Under the pieces are notes generated by a model. The model saw only the letters and a program-made list of their open reading frames with translations, was not told the DNA's origin and did not search any database. Source: Adineta vaga (lineage: Eukaryota; Rotifera). From it: a DNA stretch of 64,000 nucleotides. The position numbers were made by a program, and so were the translations under genes. Position 1 is the stretch's first letter. Each line of letters begins with the position of its first letter. The stretch spans positions 2,604,001 through 2,668,000 of the forward strand of contig CP075494.1 of NCBI GenBank assembly GCA_021613535.1. Reading direction: 5' to 3'. Shown here in pieces: positions 1 to 12,071 of this stretch.

Positions 1-170
1 TTTTGGAAGACAAAGATATATATCACTAAGGGACTCACATGTAAAACGTGTATTAAGAATAAAATGTTCGACAGGACTACCGCTAAAATCTGTCAAATAA
101 ATAGGTGATGGTTGATGATCAGATTTTGTTCGATATGTAAATTTGCAAGATTTCAATTTCGGTAAAGGAA

Positions 171-240
171 GGGTGGGTGTGGGTGTGAGGATTGAATTAA
201 AGAATCGATACTCACACCTACACTCACCCCACCCACACCC
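171..240. repeat. Telomere-like inverted repeat (hairpin 1)
   Basis: A G-rich arm of GGGTGT-type units is followed by an AT-rich spacer and a C-rich arm of ACACCC-type units. The spacer holds the word GATTGAATTAAAGAATCGAT, which is also present in the hairpin at 5123-5203, so these two copies are related. Flanking sequence shows no recognisable gene. Confidence 0.85.
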
Positions 241-540
241 TCAATATTCAACTAAGTTCAAAGTAATAGAATTTTGACAAAAATCTTTTTTTGTCGGACT
301 TTAGCTGCTAGCATGAGTGTATAAAATCATCTATACGTGTTGTTTTTTCTTCATTTTCTCTTGTTCTTTCTTTCATCATCGTCTGCTTATCTCTCTTAAT
401 AACTAGCCATCCATATGTACGTATACATTAACGCATCCGTCGTATTGGTTTTATGTACACGTATCGTTTATTTGCGTATATTCAAGAAAGTCAGAAGTCA
501 GATCAAGGTTAACAACCCTGGCTCTATTTTCCCATTTCAA

Positions 541-1030
541 ATGAGTACAGAAAATTTCCGTTTCTACATTAAAGTGCGTACTGCACTTAATATCCAAGCA
601 AGAATGATTTATGATGAATTGTATTCTGTTTATGGTGATCGAGCTCCTTTTCTTCGAACAGTGAGAAGATGGTCCAAGCCGTTTCGTGAAGGTCGAGAAG
701 AATTTGAAGATGAACCACGATCGGGTAGATCAATCATTGAAACAACATCTGAAAATATTGAATAGATTCGCCTTCTTATCAACGATGATCCTTACTTCAC
801 GATCGAAGACTTACAAGAGCAAACTGATTTAAGCTATATAGCACGGTTCATCGAATCACCACCACTCATTTGAATCTTAGAGAGGTCACTGCACGTTATG
901 TACCTAAAAGTTCTCTCCGATTTGCAGTGGGCAAATAAATTGTCCTAAGTCATTTAAACATTACAATATACTTAATTCAAATCAACTTCGAATTTTTGCA
1001 TGCAAGAATTTAATTGATCAACAATATACT
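541..1030 (+). pseudogene. Mariner-family transposase N-terminal fragment, degenerate
   Basis: The reading from the ATG at 541 gives a helix-turn-helix N-terminus typical of mariner transposases: an FRFYIKVR start, a YDELYSVYGD stretch and a W-x-x-x-F-R-E-G-R-E-x-x-x-D-E-P-R-S-G-R-S block. An in-frame TAG lies at 763-765. The frame continues as RLLINDDPYFTIEDLQ and then shifts near 840 into a second frame reading HLNLREVTARYVPK, as expected before the mariner catalytic domain. No DDD catalytic domain is seen downstream. An upstream in-frame ATG at 415 probably has no meaning. This is a dead fragment with at least one stop and one frameshift. Confidence 0.8.
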
Positions 1031-1059
1031 GGATATGTTCTCGATCGAATGATCTACTT

Positions 1060-1620
1060 GCAGGGTTGTTAAGATCATTTGATTGTTGTCTTTTTTTTTC
1101 ATTTTCACCAATTACAAGACTATTTTCTTTCGCATCTGCCAACCAGTGCATTATTCGATGGTTATGAAAGAGTCAGCGACATAGACATTACCAGAATGAT
1201 CAACAGTTATTTCCCAAGGATAATACAAATGTGCAGAGCTATTTCCTCGTCAGTGTCCATCAACAACAACAAATCTTTTATTGGTATCTTCCATCCATTT
1301 CATTACACAATGATTGAAGATATCTGATACATCAATTGAATAGTCCTGATCATCAAAAACAACATATCTAGAAGCATTAAATTGATGTGTACCATTTCCA
1401 TCTGCTACAACATGGTTATTCCATTATCTTATTTCATGTTTATAACCGTCAGAAGTATAAAGATCTCCTTTATTATTCATGACTATACTATAACAGGAAA
1501 TATCAGCAATAATTATGTATTGTTTTGTATGATTATGATTATCTGTTCTTGATAATTCGATGACTGGAAATACACAATACACATTATTCTACCGTGATGA
1601 TGTTAAGATCATTGGACAAA
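1060..1620 (-). pseudogene. Decayed NHL-repeat protein
   Basis: On the minus strand, from about 1600 downward, one frame gives NHL beta-propeller blades interrupted by stops. The blades read MNNKGDLYTSDGYKHEIR, VADGNGTHQFNASRYVVF and LYYPWEITVDHSGNVYVADS. Stops fall at several blade positions where a Gly or sense codon is expected, for example after VVVDGH, and blade order is otherwise preserved. No start or membrane anchor was found. It resembles the intact NHL gene at 37654-38964 and the NHL exon of the receptor at 46-53 kb. It lies just downstream of the lectin-like membrane gene on the same strand, so it could be remains of a neighbour rather than part of it. Confidence 0.7.
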
Positions 1621-1695
1621 CTTATATTTATTCAACCCAACACTTCTTACATAAGATTAAAACAAAATAGGAAAAAGAAAAATGGTAAAAGTCAT

Positions 1696-3203
1696 TTATA
1701 CTCCAAGAAACAAATTTGTACTTGTTAAATTTTCAGCACCAGGAAACATAGACCATATACCAACTCTGTATACATGACCAGCCGTAGTTGGAACTGTTTG
1801 TGTAAGATAATCAGCTGACACATTACTTCCACCCAGATAAAAATATGGACCTGATTGAGAAAAATAAGTAAAACCATTATATGAAATTGTATTATTAGCT
1901 GTCACTCCACCAGTATTCGATTGATTATTTTGATTACAATATACCCATGGTGAAATATTTCCTGTATCAAAACCTCCATTAACAAGTAGTTCAGTACCTA
2001 GTGCTGCGTAATCTTGAACAGAAACAGTATCAACCCCAAAATAAAGAGTTTCTCTACGCAAAGAAAATGCAAGAACAGTTCTACTTGCAATATCTGTATA
2101 ATTATAAATAAATTGAAAATAACTATAATTATTACATGGATAACAGTTACTAATCATCTGAATACCGCTTAAAAGTGATGTGCATATATTTGAAGTAACA
2201 GCTAGAATTAAAATTATACTACGATCCTATGTATTTTTAATTTAAAAAAATACGTACTAACAGTTGAAGCAGCAGTCGATGTAGTCGTAGCTGAATAATA
2301 GGATACAGAGATAAATAGTATTGAATAAACATATTATTTTTACTCACTAGTGACAGTAGTTGTTGTTGTTGCTATAAGAAAAATGTACAAAAATTATTTT
2401 TATAAAATATCAACTAAGAGGCATCAGAAAAAAATAGGCTTTTCTCACAGACTATATATGCTCGGTATAGTTTTCTATGTTGAGATGTGACACTACTTTA
2501 TATTTATAAAAACTCGCCTATCTCTTGTTCATCAATATGAATCAAAACGATCATGTTTGGACTCGGACGAAAATCAACTACCATATATATTGAACATAAT
2601 CAGAATATTTTTATAGAGCTTCTATATAACTGAAATGCGAATATAGTATATATACATACTTGTGGTTGCTGTAGTAGTTGTCGTTTGAGTTGTAGTTGTT
2701 GTATTAGCAAAAATATCGTACCTTAAACGAGAAAAAATATTTCTTATTGTCCAGAAAGTTATTATGTACAACAATATAAAACACGCAAATTGTTTTTGAA
2801 CATCCGATATATAGATTATGTACTGTAATCCTTTGAATATAGTTTATAGTGATATACTTAGGAATGATATAATTCTTGATACGAAACAATATCACTTACT
2901 TGTTGTAGTATTCGATTTTTCAAGAGTGAGTATTGTAGCCACAATTGCTGCAATAATACCAAGAATTAATAATATAACAAAAGCTAATATTATGACAACA
3001 TAAGGTCGACATGATGCACACTGTTTGCAGTATCCTTTCTTTATCATATTCTCTTTTCCAACTATATACAATTGATGTGGATCACCAAGACTAAAACGTG
3101 ATGATTTCAACTTTTGTGGAATTTGTTTTGTGGTTGGATTTGAACTCGAATTCGAACTAGTTGGTGATAGTAATGGATCATAATTGTTCCCAGGAGCTAC
3201 CTA
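1696..3203 (-). CDS. Single-pass membrane protein with Thr-rich stalk and carbohydrate-binding-like ectodomain
   Basis: Splice sites give exons 3203-2900, 2668-2660 (9 nt), 2371-2348 (24 nt), 2290-2258 (33 nt) and 2201-1696. All four introns are phase 1. The first exon has a basic cytoplasmic segment with Cys residues (GYCKQCASCRPY) and a TM helix (YVVIILAFVILLILGIIAAI). The three mini-exons encode only Thr, Ser, Ala and Val, making a stalk. The last exon holds a jelly-roll-like domain with an N-G-G-F-D-T-G motif near ELLVNGGFDTGNISPWVYC, of a type I recognise as common in rotifer surface proteins. A sugar-binding role is inference. The true N-terminus is uncertain: the candidate upstream exon ends in TGA directly before a GT donor. 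Confidence 0.7.
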
Positions 3204-3257
3204 TCAAAACAAAAAAGATAATGATAAATAATAATAATAATAACATGAAGATTACTC

Positions 3258-3622
3258 ATGAGCCTTTCATTGTTGAAGAAATTGAATTCTTATTATCGAG
3301 TGATTTTTTATTCGTTAATGAATGTGAATTTTGAGATTGATGAATATCATCTTTTATTCCTTGTAATGATAAAGTATCTATAGGCTCATTCTTTATGGGA
3401 CCATTTTGTTGAGTAGTTTTGACAGATCCATGAGAACATGATTTCACTCGTGTAATACGAACAACATTCGAAGTCGTTCCTTTCTAGTAAAACAAAAGTA
3501 ATTATCATCAAAAAAACAAACAAACAGATAAATACATTTCGATGACGGCTATTTGATGAACGTCGAGGTTTTTTGACAAAAATCACAGAAACTGCCGAAG
3601 GCCGTAACTTATTCATATACAA
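3258..3622 (-). CDS. Possible N-terminal exons of the lectin-like membrane gene
   Basis: An ATG at 3622 opens a short basic stretch (MYMNKLRPSAVSVIFVKK, then RRSSNSRHRN) followed by a GT donor near 3540. A second exon of about 230 nt is rich in Ser, Asn and Lys and ends in SSTMKGS. That exon runs straight into TGA immediately before GTAATC. If the donor is used the stop is included, so either this N-terminus carries a nonsense change or it is a separate short gene. Composition suits the cytoplasmic tail of the membrane protein just downstream. Confidence 0.35.
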
Positions 3623-5122
3623 TTGTATATATTGTTTTTATGTTGAAAATACAAAAAAAATGAATTCAGAAATTCAATTAAAATGAAATTTTATATAGGG
3701 TTTTGTTTTATTTATATTTGCAAGTCTTATTATTGAATTTATTTTGACCATTGTTTAATTAGAAACAAAGCTAACAAATCATGGCATAATCTTCAAGAAA
3801 GAACAATATTCATATTTATTTACAGTGACATTTTTAGTGATTTCTTCTATAACGAGAAAAAAAACCTACTCTTTTCATTATTGAAATACATAGAATACAC
3901 AAAGAATAGTTTAATCAATGATTTTATTGTTTTATGCGCAATAAAATTCGGATAAAAAAAAATAAAATCATCTAAATAGATAACGCATTTTGATAATGTT
4001 AGAAATTGTATGTTTTTAATGATAGTTAGTTACATAAGAGTTTAGTTATCGGTCGTTTCTTTTCAAATCCATCGATTTCTGTCATAGAAATTTGTTGATT
4101 CATCTTTGTACATTTTCAATCAATGTCCGAAGCAATATAACTTTATTTTGCGAGTCTTTCTTATTCAATACATGACATTCAACGCACTTTGCCATAATGT
4201 ACGAAAAAAGAATCTTAGTTACTCACAGCTCTTTCTTCAGTTTTGTCTCTAAAGCAAGTATCCATATATCAACATAATTTTATGCAATACAGAAATATCC
4301 ATCATAGCTGAAGTCGTCACTTTGGACATTGAGATTTGTTTCATTTTTGTATTATGCTCTGAAAAAATCTATTGCTATCGTAACTAGACATATGTTATAT
4401 CCAGTGTTTTTAGTACCGATTATAGTTTTGATTGATATAATTTTCATGAATATCAACGTTGTATGATGTCTTTCGAAATACGTATCTGAAATTCGACACG
4501 TCTACCACAAATGACGAAACAAAAGCATTTAAAATTGATTATTAATTTTATTCCACAGTTTAAACGACAAAGAATACAATTGAATGTTCTATTTGATTTG
4601 TTAAGTATTGCTGCATTATCTAGAATAATAAATGAAAAATAATAAATAACGCTCGTCGAGGGTGACTCACTTGACCCTTGACTGAAGGATTAAATCAACT
4701 GAATCTACTGATTATCTTACTGAAAAAATTTGTTTTCGTATGAAATATTTATTTTTTAGATAAGTGGAATAATTATGATATAATCAACTGCATGATAGAA
4801 AAGAACCATGTTCTGTACCTATGATTAACACATAAAAAATCGAATATAAAAAGCGAACCTATATCTATAACAACTATGATCTACACCATAATCAAAAAGG
4901 AGAAAACATCTATTATAAACAATATGAATAGATAAAACAAAATTCTTGATTATACAGGCGATGTTCCTAACAAGAAAATGTTTTCTGCATTGAATGATGC
5001 AAAGATCATTTAATTAGCTTGAAAACTAATCAAGTAATTAACGGTATATTTTGACTAATTCAAGTTATTCTTATTAGGAACGTTGTTCTCAATTAGAACA
5101 CCCTATTCTAATACATGGAAAA
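3623..5122. other. AT-rich intergenic stretch
   Basis: About 1.5 kb of AT-rich sequence with no supported coding region, RNA gene or recognisable transposon end. Confidence 0.6.
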
Positions 5123-5203
5123 TTGAGGGTGTGGGTGTGGATGGATGTGAGGATTGAATTAAAGAATCGATACCCACACCCACATCCACACCCACACCCT
5201 CAA
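5123..5203. repeat. Telomere-like inverted repeat (hairpin 2)
   Basis: The element begins TTGAGGGTGTGGGTGTGG and ends CCACACCCACACCCTCAA, with a spacer shared with hairpin 1. This copy best shows the full palindromic ends TTGAGGG/CCCTCAA. It appears to supply the last codons and stop of gene A on the minus strand. Confidence 0.9.
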
Positions 5204-6693
5204 ACTTTTTATCTTCATAAGTACTGAAATTTGTTCTTCAGTAGCAACGGTAACAGCTTGTTGATCTATGAAAATAGGAAGAAAAAGTAATGTATAAATA
5301 TTCTTCTGCATATCCTTCGTACTCTAACATGCTAGTTAAAATACTAACCAGTACTAGTTACACATAACAGAGTTTCTAATGATAACGATGAAAATAGTTT
5401 GAATGATTTGATTCGTTTTCTTAAAAATTCGACTATTGGTAACATTAAAATCATCAGAACTGTTACCATTCCACCAATAAATGAAGTTACAGTTGTAATA
5501 ATAAAAATAACATCAACCCGATAAACATCAGTATATGTGCAAGTTGATGTATTACATGCAACAAAATAATTTTGATAAGATGAATTCCATTGCCAAAGAT
5601 CTACCATTGATCGTTTGGCTAAATTATTAATTATTGGAAGATATGCAAAAGAAGAAGGAATTACTAAAGCGGTTGAATTGAATGGATAAAGTGAATCATT
5701 TAAATATTTGTTCAGTTCTGATAGACAAGTTTTATTATAGAAACAGGAGAGATTTGATTGAAGAACGGCATAGATTAGAAAATTACCTGAAAGCACACCT
5801 GGAACTTCAAACTGCGATTCTGCTTTATAATTCACCCACCATATATCAGATTCTGTCTCATTAAAAAATTTTCTGAAATAAACACCCGTTGGTACACACC
5901 AGTATACATTGCTGGAATATGAGCAAATCTCATCCGATGTATATGGACGCGCCGCCCAGGCAGCCCAACTTGTCTTACTACTTCGTATTGAGATAAGATA
6001 CAATATCCAACTTGTTAGCAATCGGTTGATCATCATATCGTTAAAGTGTCCAATTAATAAAACTGAGTTAAGTATAATCATAAAATTATTTGCACTTGTA
6101 TTCACATATTGATCACGAGATGCATGCATATTACTTAAAAACGTATGTTATGAAATGACATTGTCTGTAAGTAATATTGTGGAATAGAATGTAATTAATT
6201 GATCATTAATTGTGTGTGAAGCTAACAAACAAAGTGTGCGTATTATGGCGAAGAATGCATAAGCTGAATGACGAAAATCCCAAGTATAATGGTATTGTCT
6301 TTCGAGAAATGAACGATAGTTAACATAATTGAGCCATGAATCAATAACAAAATCACTTAAACAAATTGGAGTGAAAGTCGGTGTAAATGATGAAATGAAC
6401 TTGTTGTATACATTTGAAACACTATTACATGGACATACTAACGAATTTGGATATTTTTGTTCTAATTGTTTATAATCGGATAAAGTAGGTTGTTTAATAA
6501 TCACTGTTTTCGTTATAGGAGTCAATGATGCATAGAGAAAGAAACCGATAGTCGATAGTATAAATAGAATCAAAAAGATGATTGTTGATATTTTTTGATT
6601 TTTGATATCTTCTTCATTCACCTTCTCAACATCTTCGAATAAATTGATATTTTTAATTTTAGTTTTGAATTGTGAGAACCACGAAGGCGACAT
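5159..6693 (-). pseudogene. Gene A: two-TM Cys-rich rotifer family member with one in-frame stop
   Basis: Starting at MSPSWFSQFKTK (6693), the protein has a cytoplasmic tail, TM1 (IFLILFILSTIGFFLYASL), a conserved LVCPCNSVSNVYNKFI block, a C-L-S-D-F-V-x-x-S-W motif, a CFYNKTCL motif, C-N-T-S-T-C-T-Y-T and TM2 (IFIITTVTSFIGGMVTVLMI). TAA at 6150-6148 interrupts the frame. Sequence on both sides stays in the same frame and aligns with genes B and C, so this is one nonsense codon and not a gene boundary. Splicing from a donor near 5364 to an acceptor before 5265 adds a final exon (QQAVTVATEEQISVLMK) that runs into hairpin 2 and stops at 5161-5159. Function is unknown. A sequencing error at the stop cannot be excluded. 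Confidence 0.7.
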
Positions 6694-6769
6694 CGAAAAA
6701 ACCCTTCTATATAATACAAGTGACTTGTCTTGACAGCACCAACTATGTAAAAGAATAATGTTCAAATAG

Positions 6770-9700
6770 AATGTAATTTATTTAAAAAAAGAAAAAAAAA
6801 TTGTTATTCAATATCTTTAAATGCTGGTTTCTTCAGGAATTTCATCACGTAAAACAATGCTAACTCTTAAACATTACTGCAAAAAAAAAGGTCATGTATC
6901 ATACAGTGACGAAAACTATAATTCAGATAAATAAATAAAATAGAGAGAATAACCATGAATGTATTCGTCAAACATCTGCTTTCCTTGAAACTCATAAATA
7001 CTGTCGTTATGAATTTTAAAAAGGAAAAAAGGTTTTTTTCTCTCCTACCGATATAATTCTGAAGCGATTATTGTAATTAGAGTTTTATAGAACTTATTAT
7101 CTAAAGATTGAGTGATTATTTGTTTGACTTTTTAGCTACTGTATCAAAACTCTTTGATGGATGTTATTGCGAGAGAACAAAAACAAATGATCTTCAATCA
7201 TAGTTTGATCTTGAATTAGAATTTATACAGAAAGTATTATTTTTTATGAATATTTTTTTCGCAATGTCGGCATAACTGCGTCGAGATTGAAGACAATTAT
7301 CATGATTAGTATCATTTTTGCTCGAGAATCTAGTCAGATGGTTGACGACTAGTTTTAATTGACAATATTAAAAGAAAGTGCCATATGGTAAATGTATGTG
7401 TTTTTCTTTGTTGAAAATATTCATGATTATGATCTAGAAAGAAAAAACGTTTGTTGAATATCATGATAGTTCATAAATATTAGTTGATTTATTTGATCGA
7501 TTGTCGTCAGGATTATGTAGATCAAGAGGGAAGAAACGGATTCTCAATTTAGAAATCCCTATGTTCACACTTGCGAGATATCATCAATTTGGCTGCATTT
7601 TAGATTCGACTAATTTTTTTAATAGTTCCCTATTTTGTGTTAGTAGCGATGCATCAAACAACTTTTCATCTTTCACATTCTTTATTCATAAGTTACATCC
7701 CATAATAGGGTGTGGGTGTAGATGTAAGTGAAGAAGATATACCCACTCCACACCCACACCCTCAAATGAAAGCTCTGCATACCCACAATCACGATTTAGT
7801 AGCCCGATAATCTTGAGAGATTATATCGCAATATATCTGCAAGACTCGCGATTTTTTTTACTTTTTGCAAAAATCAAAATTTATCAAAAGCGATAGGGCT
7901 TGAGTGAAATAGGTTAATGACATGAGATTAACGTTCCAAAGCTCTCTTCAACTCGATTTTCATCATGTTTCTTGCTCCAAAGAAAGGACCGTGCCGAATG
8001 AAAAAGAGTATAACCCACACAAAAAGAGGTAATAACACAGCCAAAGGGGTTCACGACGATGATAGCTAGAGCTACTAATTGCAAAATTCTGTAGGACTTC
8101 TATCAGGTCCGAAAAATTTTCACAGACCATGACAAAGAATTCATTTGAATATTTTTCTCTCAGAAACGTTCCATTTCCTACAAAAAAAGCTCCTGATATT
8201 CATTGTGTCTTTAGCTATAATTATATTAAAATGTTAACTGAAACAATTTGCTTCCGCATCCTACTTAAAAACTTTTTACATTTCTATCATGCTGTTTTGT
8301 TCCAACCTACTCATATATGATTTTGTCTTGTTCAAAATTAATTCTGATAAAGGAAGCGAGTTTATTGTTTTTATTTATGCATGATTGCAATGTTGTGTTT
8401 TGTTGCAGATGTTCGAATAAAAACGTTGCATTAACTTTAGTTGCCTTGGCGAATAAGACTTCAATATAAATGCGCATTCTTTTTCATTAGCACATAAGAT
8501 ACTTTTTTTTTACTGTGACGCGTTCGTAATCAATTAAGATTAGCATTTGACTAATAAACAAAATTCTTTGTCTGACTTACACAAGACAGTGTCAAAAAAA
8601 GGTAATGATATAAAGATTAGGAACGATTTTTATTAAGTTAATGAGATACAAAAACATAAAAAACTGTCATAGCATTGAATATGGTTGTATTAACTTGTTG
8701 GAAATTGATTAAGAATGATAATGATAGACTGAAGTTTCATGATTAATAATTTGAATCATTTTTGCCCTAGTTTCTCACATTTCCTTTTTATTTGGATATG
8801 CTTAATTACTGAGAAATGCAAAGAAAAGTTAAGAGGAAACAGATGTCACTCGAGATAGAGAATTCCAAATTATTTATGTGAAGATTAATAATAAGTGTAC
8901 TTGCTTCTATGCAGAAGAGAGAAAAACTTTTATAGAAATATATAAAATATTCAGATAGATAGTGAGCAAACTAAGGACAAAAAAAAGCGGATCTCGATGA
9001 ATCATAGTAGATCCTGCTAGATCCTCATGATTTCTAAGATTTGCCAGGATCTAAATTTTCCTCTTTGCACTGAACAATATTAATATAGAAGATTTTAGTA
9101 CTTTGGAAAAAAGGAGTTTTCCGAACCCCCAAGAAAGATTCTGCGTATGTTTCAATGCTTCCAATTGTGTCAAAAGTCTGAAAAAAACAGAACATCAAAA
9201 GAGACAAAATCTTTATTCGTTCGGCATTTTATCCACGGGCCGAGCCTTTTTTAGTTAAGTACAACAGAAAAGGATTTCTTAGAAAAAGGTGAAACCCTTG
9301 GAGGTTCATATCAAAATCCAGTGAAACCATTAGAGATCAGTACGAAACCATTTTTTTCTCCACAGAACTTTAAAATGGTTCTGTAGGCGAGCGTTCTACC
9401 CGTGGGTAAAATTCTGAACCATTGAGGTTTTTGTCGATTTTGATGCTCGTTTTTTTGGAACTTTTGACATGAATGGAAGCTTTTGGTCTTCTGTCGAACC
9501 TTTTTTGAGGGTTCAAGAAAGATCCTTTATTTTTTTCTGAGCATAAGAACGAATATTTCAGAGCACTCACCAATTTCAAAAGAAAATTTTTGGTACCATC
9601 ATGCATTGAAGGCTTTGTTTCTTCCAGAGTTAGTCTTTCATTTGCCATTCAGTTATAAGAAGTACTTCGTCAACATATGTTGGTAATGTTAGCGTTCCAG

Positions 9701-10300
9701 TAAAGGTTTTTGGATCTAATTTTTTTAGAAATATTAGCATACAAAAATTGGTGATACAGAGGTTCACTATCCTGAGATATGCATGTTTCAATTTTTACGA
9801 AGTTTCGTCGTTGACAAATAGTTTTGACTATACAATACAGTTTAAAACAACTGTCCAATACTTAGTTTAGAAGTGGGAATGCTATTATTAGATGGATTTA
9901 TTTCTAGTAGAAATTGATGAACGAATCTACGGAGTATCTAAAGATATCAGATGCCGTTGCAATAGGAATAGCCATAGATAGGTGCTTTGTTGTCTTTGTC
10001 TTTCTTTCTGTACATTTCTTTTTATTAGGAGAAAAGAAGGCAAGAATTTTGACATAGAAATTGAGTTTGTAGCATTTTAAATAAATGATATTGTTCATAA
10101 ACAAACCAGTCATCCTCTGTTAATCATGATCCTATCAGGATAATGTTGAAAAAGTGATTTCAAATAAGAGATTTCTTTGTGATGACAGTGCTATGACATT
10201 TTATGATAATAGTCAAATATAATGGATAACTTTTGTATCAATTATTGAAACAATTCTCTATTTAGATCAACATAAAATTTTGATTTCTAAATACTGTCAA
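6770..10300. other. Intergenic stretch, no supported genes
   Basis: About 3.5 kb of AT-rich sequence, broken only by the hairpin at 7707-7765. Short open frames here have no domain, no coding look and no relatives in the window. The 8990-9060 part repeats the word GATCCT several times but has no clear unit. Confidence 0.55.
7707..7765. repeat. Telomere-like inverted repeat (hairpin 3)
   Basis: The G-rich arm is AGGGTGTGGGTGTAG, the spacer is about 20 bp of AT-rich DNA, and the C-rich arm is CCACACCCACACCCTCAA. No gene is seen on either side. Confidence 0.85.
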
Positions 10301-10302
10301 AG

Positions 10303-11646
10303 ATGAGAATGCTGAACAAAGAAAATATGCGACATATCTTTAGCGATTACAAATCCTACTTATTGAAATTGAATCTATATGAAACTGATACTCAAGATGA
10401 AACTACCATAAAAAATGAACGTCGATCAACTCGTCTTTATTTGGTTCTTCTCATTATATCGATGATTATTTTAATTTTCTATGGTAGTCTTAGATCTTAT
10501 ACAAAAATTATTGTAATTCAGTCTCCTTCATTAACTGAATATCATCTTATAAAAGAAGAAACATCATTACAATGTCCTTGTTCAAATTTCGCAGTAAAAT
10601 ATAAAACATTTACTGAAATTGAACCTTTTTATCATGAATTATGTCAAAGTGATTTCGTAAAAGATGAATGGATTAATCATTTGTTTCAGTTATATGAAGA
10701 AAGTTGGAACAATTCAATTCAAATTGATTTTCGTCGAATAGGTACATTTCAATTTCAAACACTTCGTTCTCTCTGTCAATTAGCAAAAGATACAATCAAT
10801 AAAAGTCTTCAGTCGTTTGGATATACAGATTTTATTCAATCTCAATTGATTTTACCTTACACTTTTGAAGACCAGATTGGTTCTTTGATCAATGGATTCA
10901 TCCGTGAAACACCAAAAGCATTTGTAAGAACATTACATTTTATGCAGGACATCGCAGCACAGAGTTTATTTATGACTGGCGCTTCAATTACCAGTGTTCG
11001 GCCAATTATACAATATGGAACATATCAAATAATGCCTGATGGTATTGGTCCTCCTTACCAAATACCACGATATGATGGTATTGTTCCTTATCCTGGAATA
11101 AACTATACATTTACGAATGGTTCTACCTGTGTCTGTTCAAGTTCAACTGCTACTACTTGTATGGGTTTGGCAACATTTGACAATAATATTGTACCTGGTT
11201 TCCAAACTGGATGCTATATGTTAAGTGCATTGATGAATTCTACTCTCGAAGCGTTCTACAACCAAACTTTCATCGACAACCTAAGTAGTTCATCTCGAAC
11301 TTTTGAAAAACTCAATTCATCGAATCCACACTGGAGAATTGACAAATTACTTGGTCAACTATTCGTTCAATCTTGGTCAAATAAAACATATTATAATAAA
11401 TATTATAAGAGTTGTGCACCCGAATCATGTTCCTATACAAATATTCAGCATGGTAATTTCTGGGATATTCTGCTATTGTTGATTGGCTCATTTCAAGGAT
11501 TATCGATGGTATTGACAGTTGTCTCGCCAATTTTCATTGTGAGAATATGGCCAATTATTCGAAGTAAGATTTGTCGACGAACATACCGTGGCTCACAGGT
11601 CGCTGCAGTTCAAGCTATGCCAGGTAATTCATTAGAGAAGGTGTAA
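10303..11646 (+). CDS. Gene B: two-TM Cys-rich rotifer family protein (447 aa)
   Basis: Intact single-exon frame. It has a cytoplasmic N-terminus of about 45 aa, TM1 (LYLVLLIISMIILIFYGSL, about residues 47-66) and a large ectodomain. Conserved blocks are LQCPCSNFAVKYKTF (about 88), YHELCQSDFVKDEW (about 111), CVCSSSTATTC, a GCYMLSALMNSTLEAFYNQT block and CAPESCSYT (about 382). TM2 (DILLLLIGSFQGLSMVLTVV) follows, then a short basic tail. Many N-x-S/T sites fit a glycosylated ectodomain. Several nearby Met codons leave the exact start open. Topology (TM, large disulfide-rich loop, TM) resembles DEG/ENaC channels, but no signature proves that; I treat the family as uncharacterised. It is the cleanest copy of the cluster. 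Confidence 0.85.
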   Translation: MRMLNKENMRHIFSDYKSYLLKLNLYETDTQDETTIKNERRSTRLYLVLLIISMIILIFYGSLRSYTKIIVIQSPSLTEYHLIKEETSLQCPCSNFAVKYKTFTEIEPFYHELCQSDFVKDEWINHLFQLYEESWNNSIQIDFRRIGTFQFQTLRSLCQLAKDTINKSLQSFGYTDFIQSQLILPYTFEDQIGSLINGFIRETPKAFVRTLHFMQDIAAQSLFMTGASITSVRPIIQYGTYQIMPDGIGPPYQIPRYDGIVPYPGINYTFTNGSTCVCSSSTATTCMGLATFDNNIVPGFQTGCYMLSALMNSTLEAFYNQTFIDNLSSSSRTFEKLNSSNPHWRIDKLLGQLFVQSWSNKTYYNKYYKSCAPESCSYTNIQHGNFWDILLLLIGSFQGLSMVLTVVSPIFIVRIWPIIRSKICRRTYRGSQVAAVQAMPGNSLEKV

Positions 11647-11649
11647 ATG

Positions 11650-12070
11650 AATATACGGCAAATTCAAAAGCAAAATAAAAACAATTAATTTGAAAAAAGT
11701 CATCTCATAGCTGAGTAGCGGTGAGAATCTGAAGGTGTGGACAAAATGAGACTTACAGAAGACACGTAAATAGTTCAGTGCTATACCGCTATCAGATCAT
11801 TTCCTTAATGCTCTGTTTTTCTCGTTTAAAATGATTTTGTTGCAGATAAAAAAAACCATGACCTCAAATAATGTTTATTAGCTGGACTAAAAAATATCTC
11901 ATATCAACTATTATCTGTCAGAGTTATACACGGCAAGGAGTTTGTATGCTCTGTGAATATCACCTCTTGTCTCATAAATCAGTCATTTTTATAATTCATC
12001 CATTCGTTGTAGAATTTTTCTTCAACCTGACTAGCTACGACTCCTATGATCGTAGAGCATTCATATTTCT
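11650..12070. other. Short intergenic stretch
   Basis: No supported feature between gene B and the hAT-like MITE. Confidence 0.5.
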
Positions 12071-12071
12071 G

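Noticed and set aside
1079-1327. Plus-strand open frame of 82 codons
   Set aside because: It is the shadow of the decayed NHL blades on the minus strand.
7501-7731. Open frame beginning with a non-ATG codon next to hairpin 3
   Set aside because: No domain, no splice context, and it runs into the hairpin.
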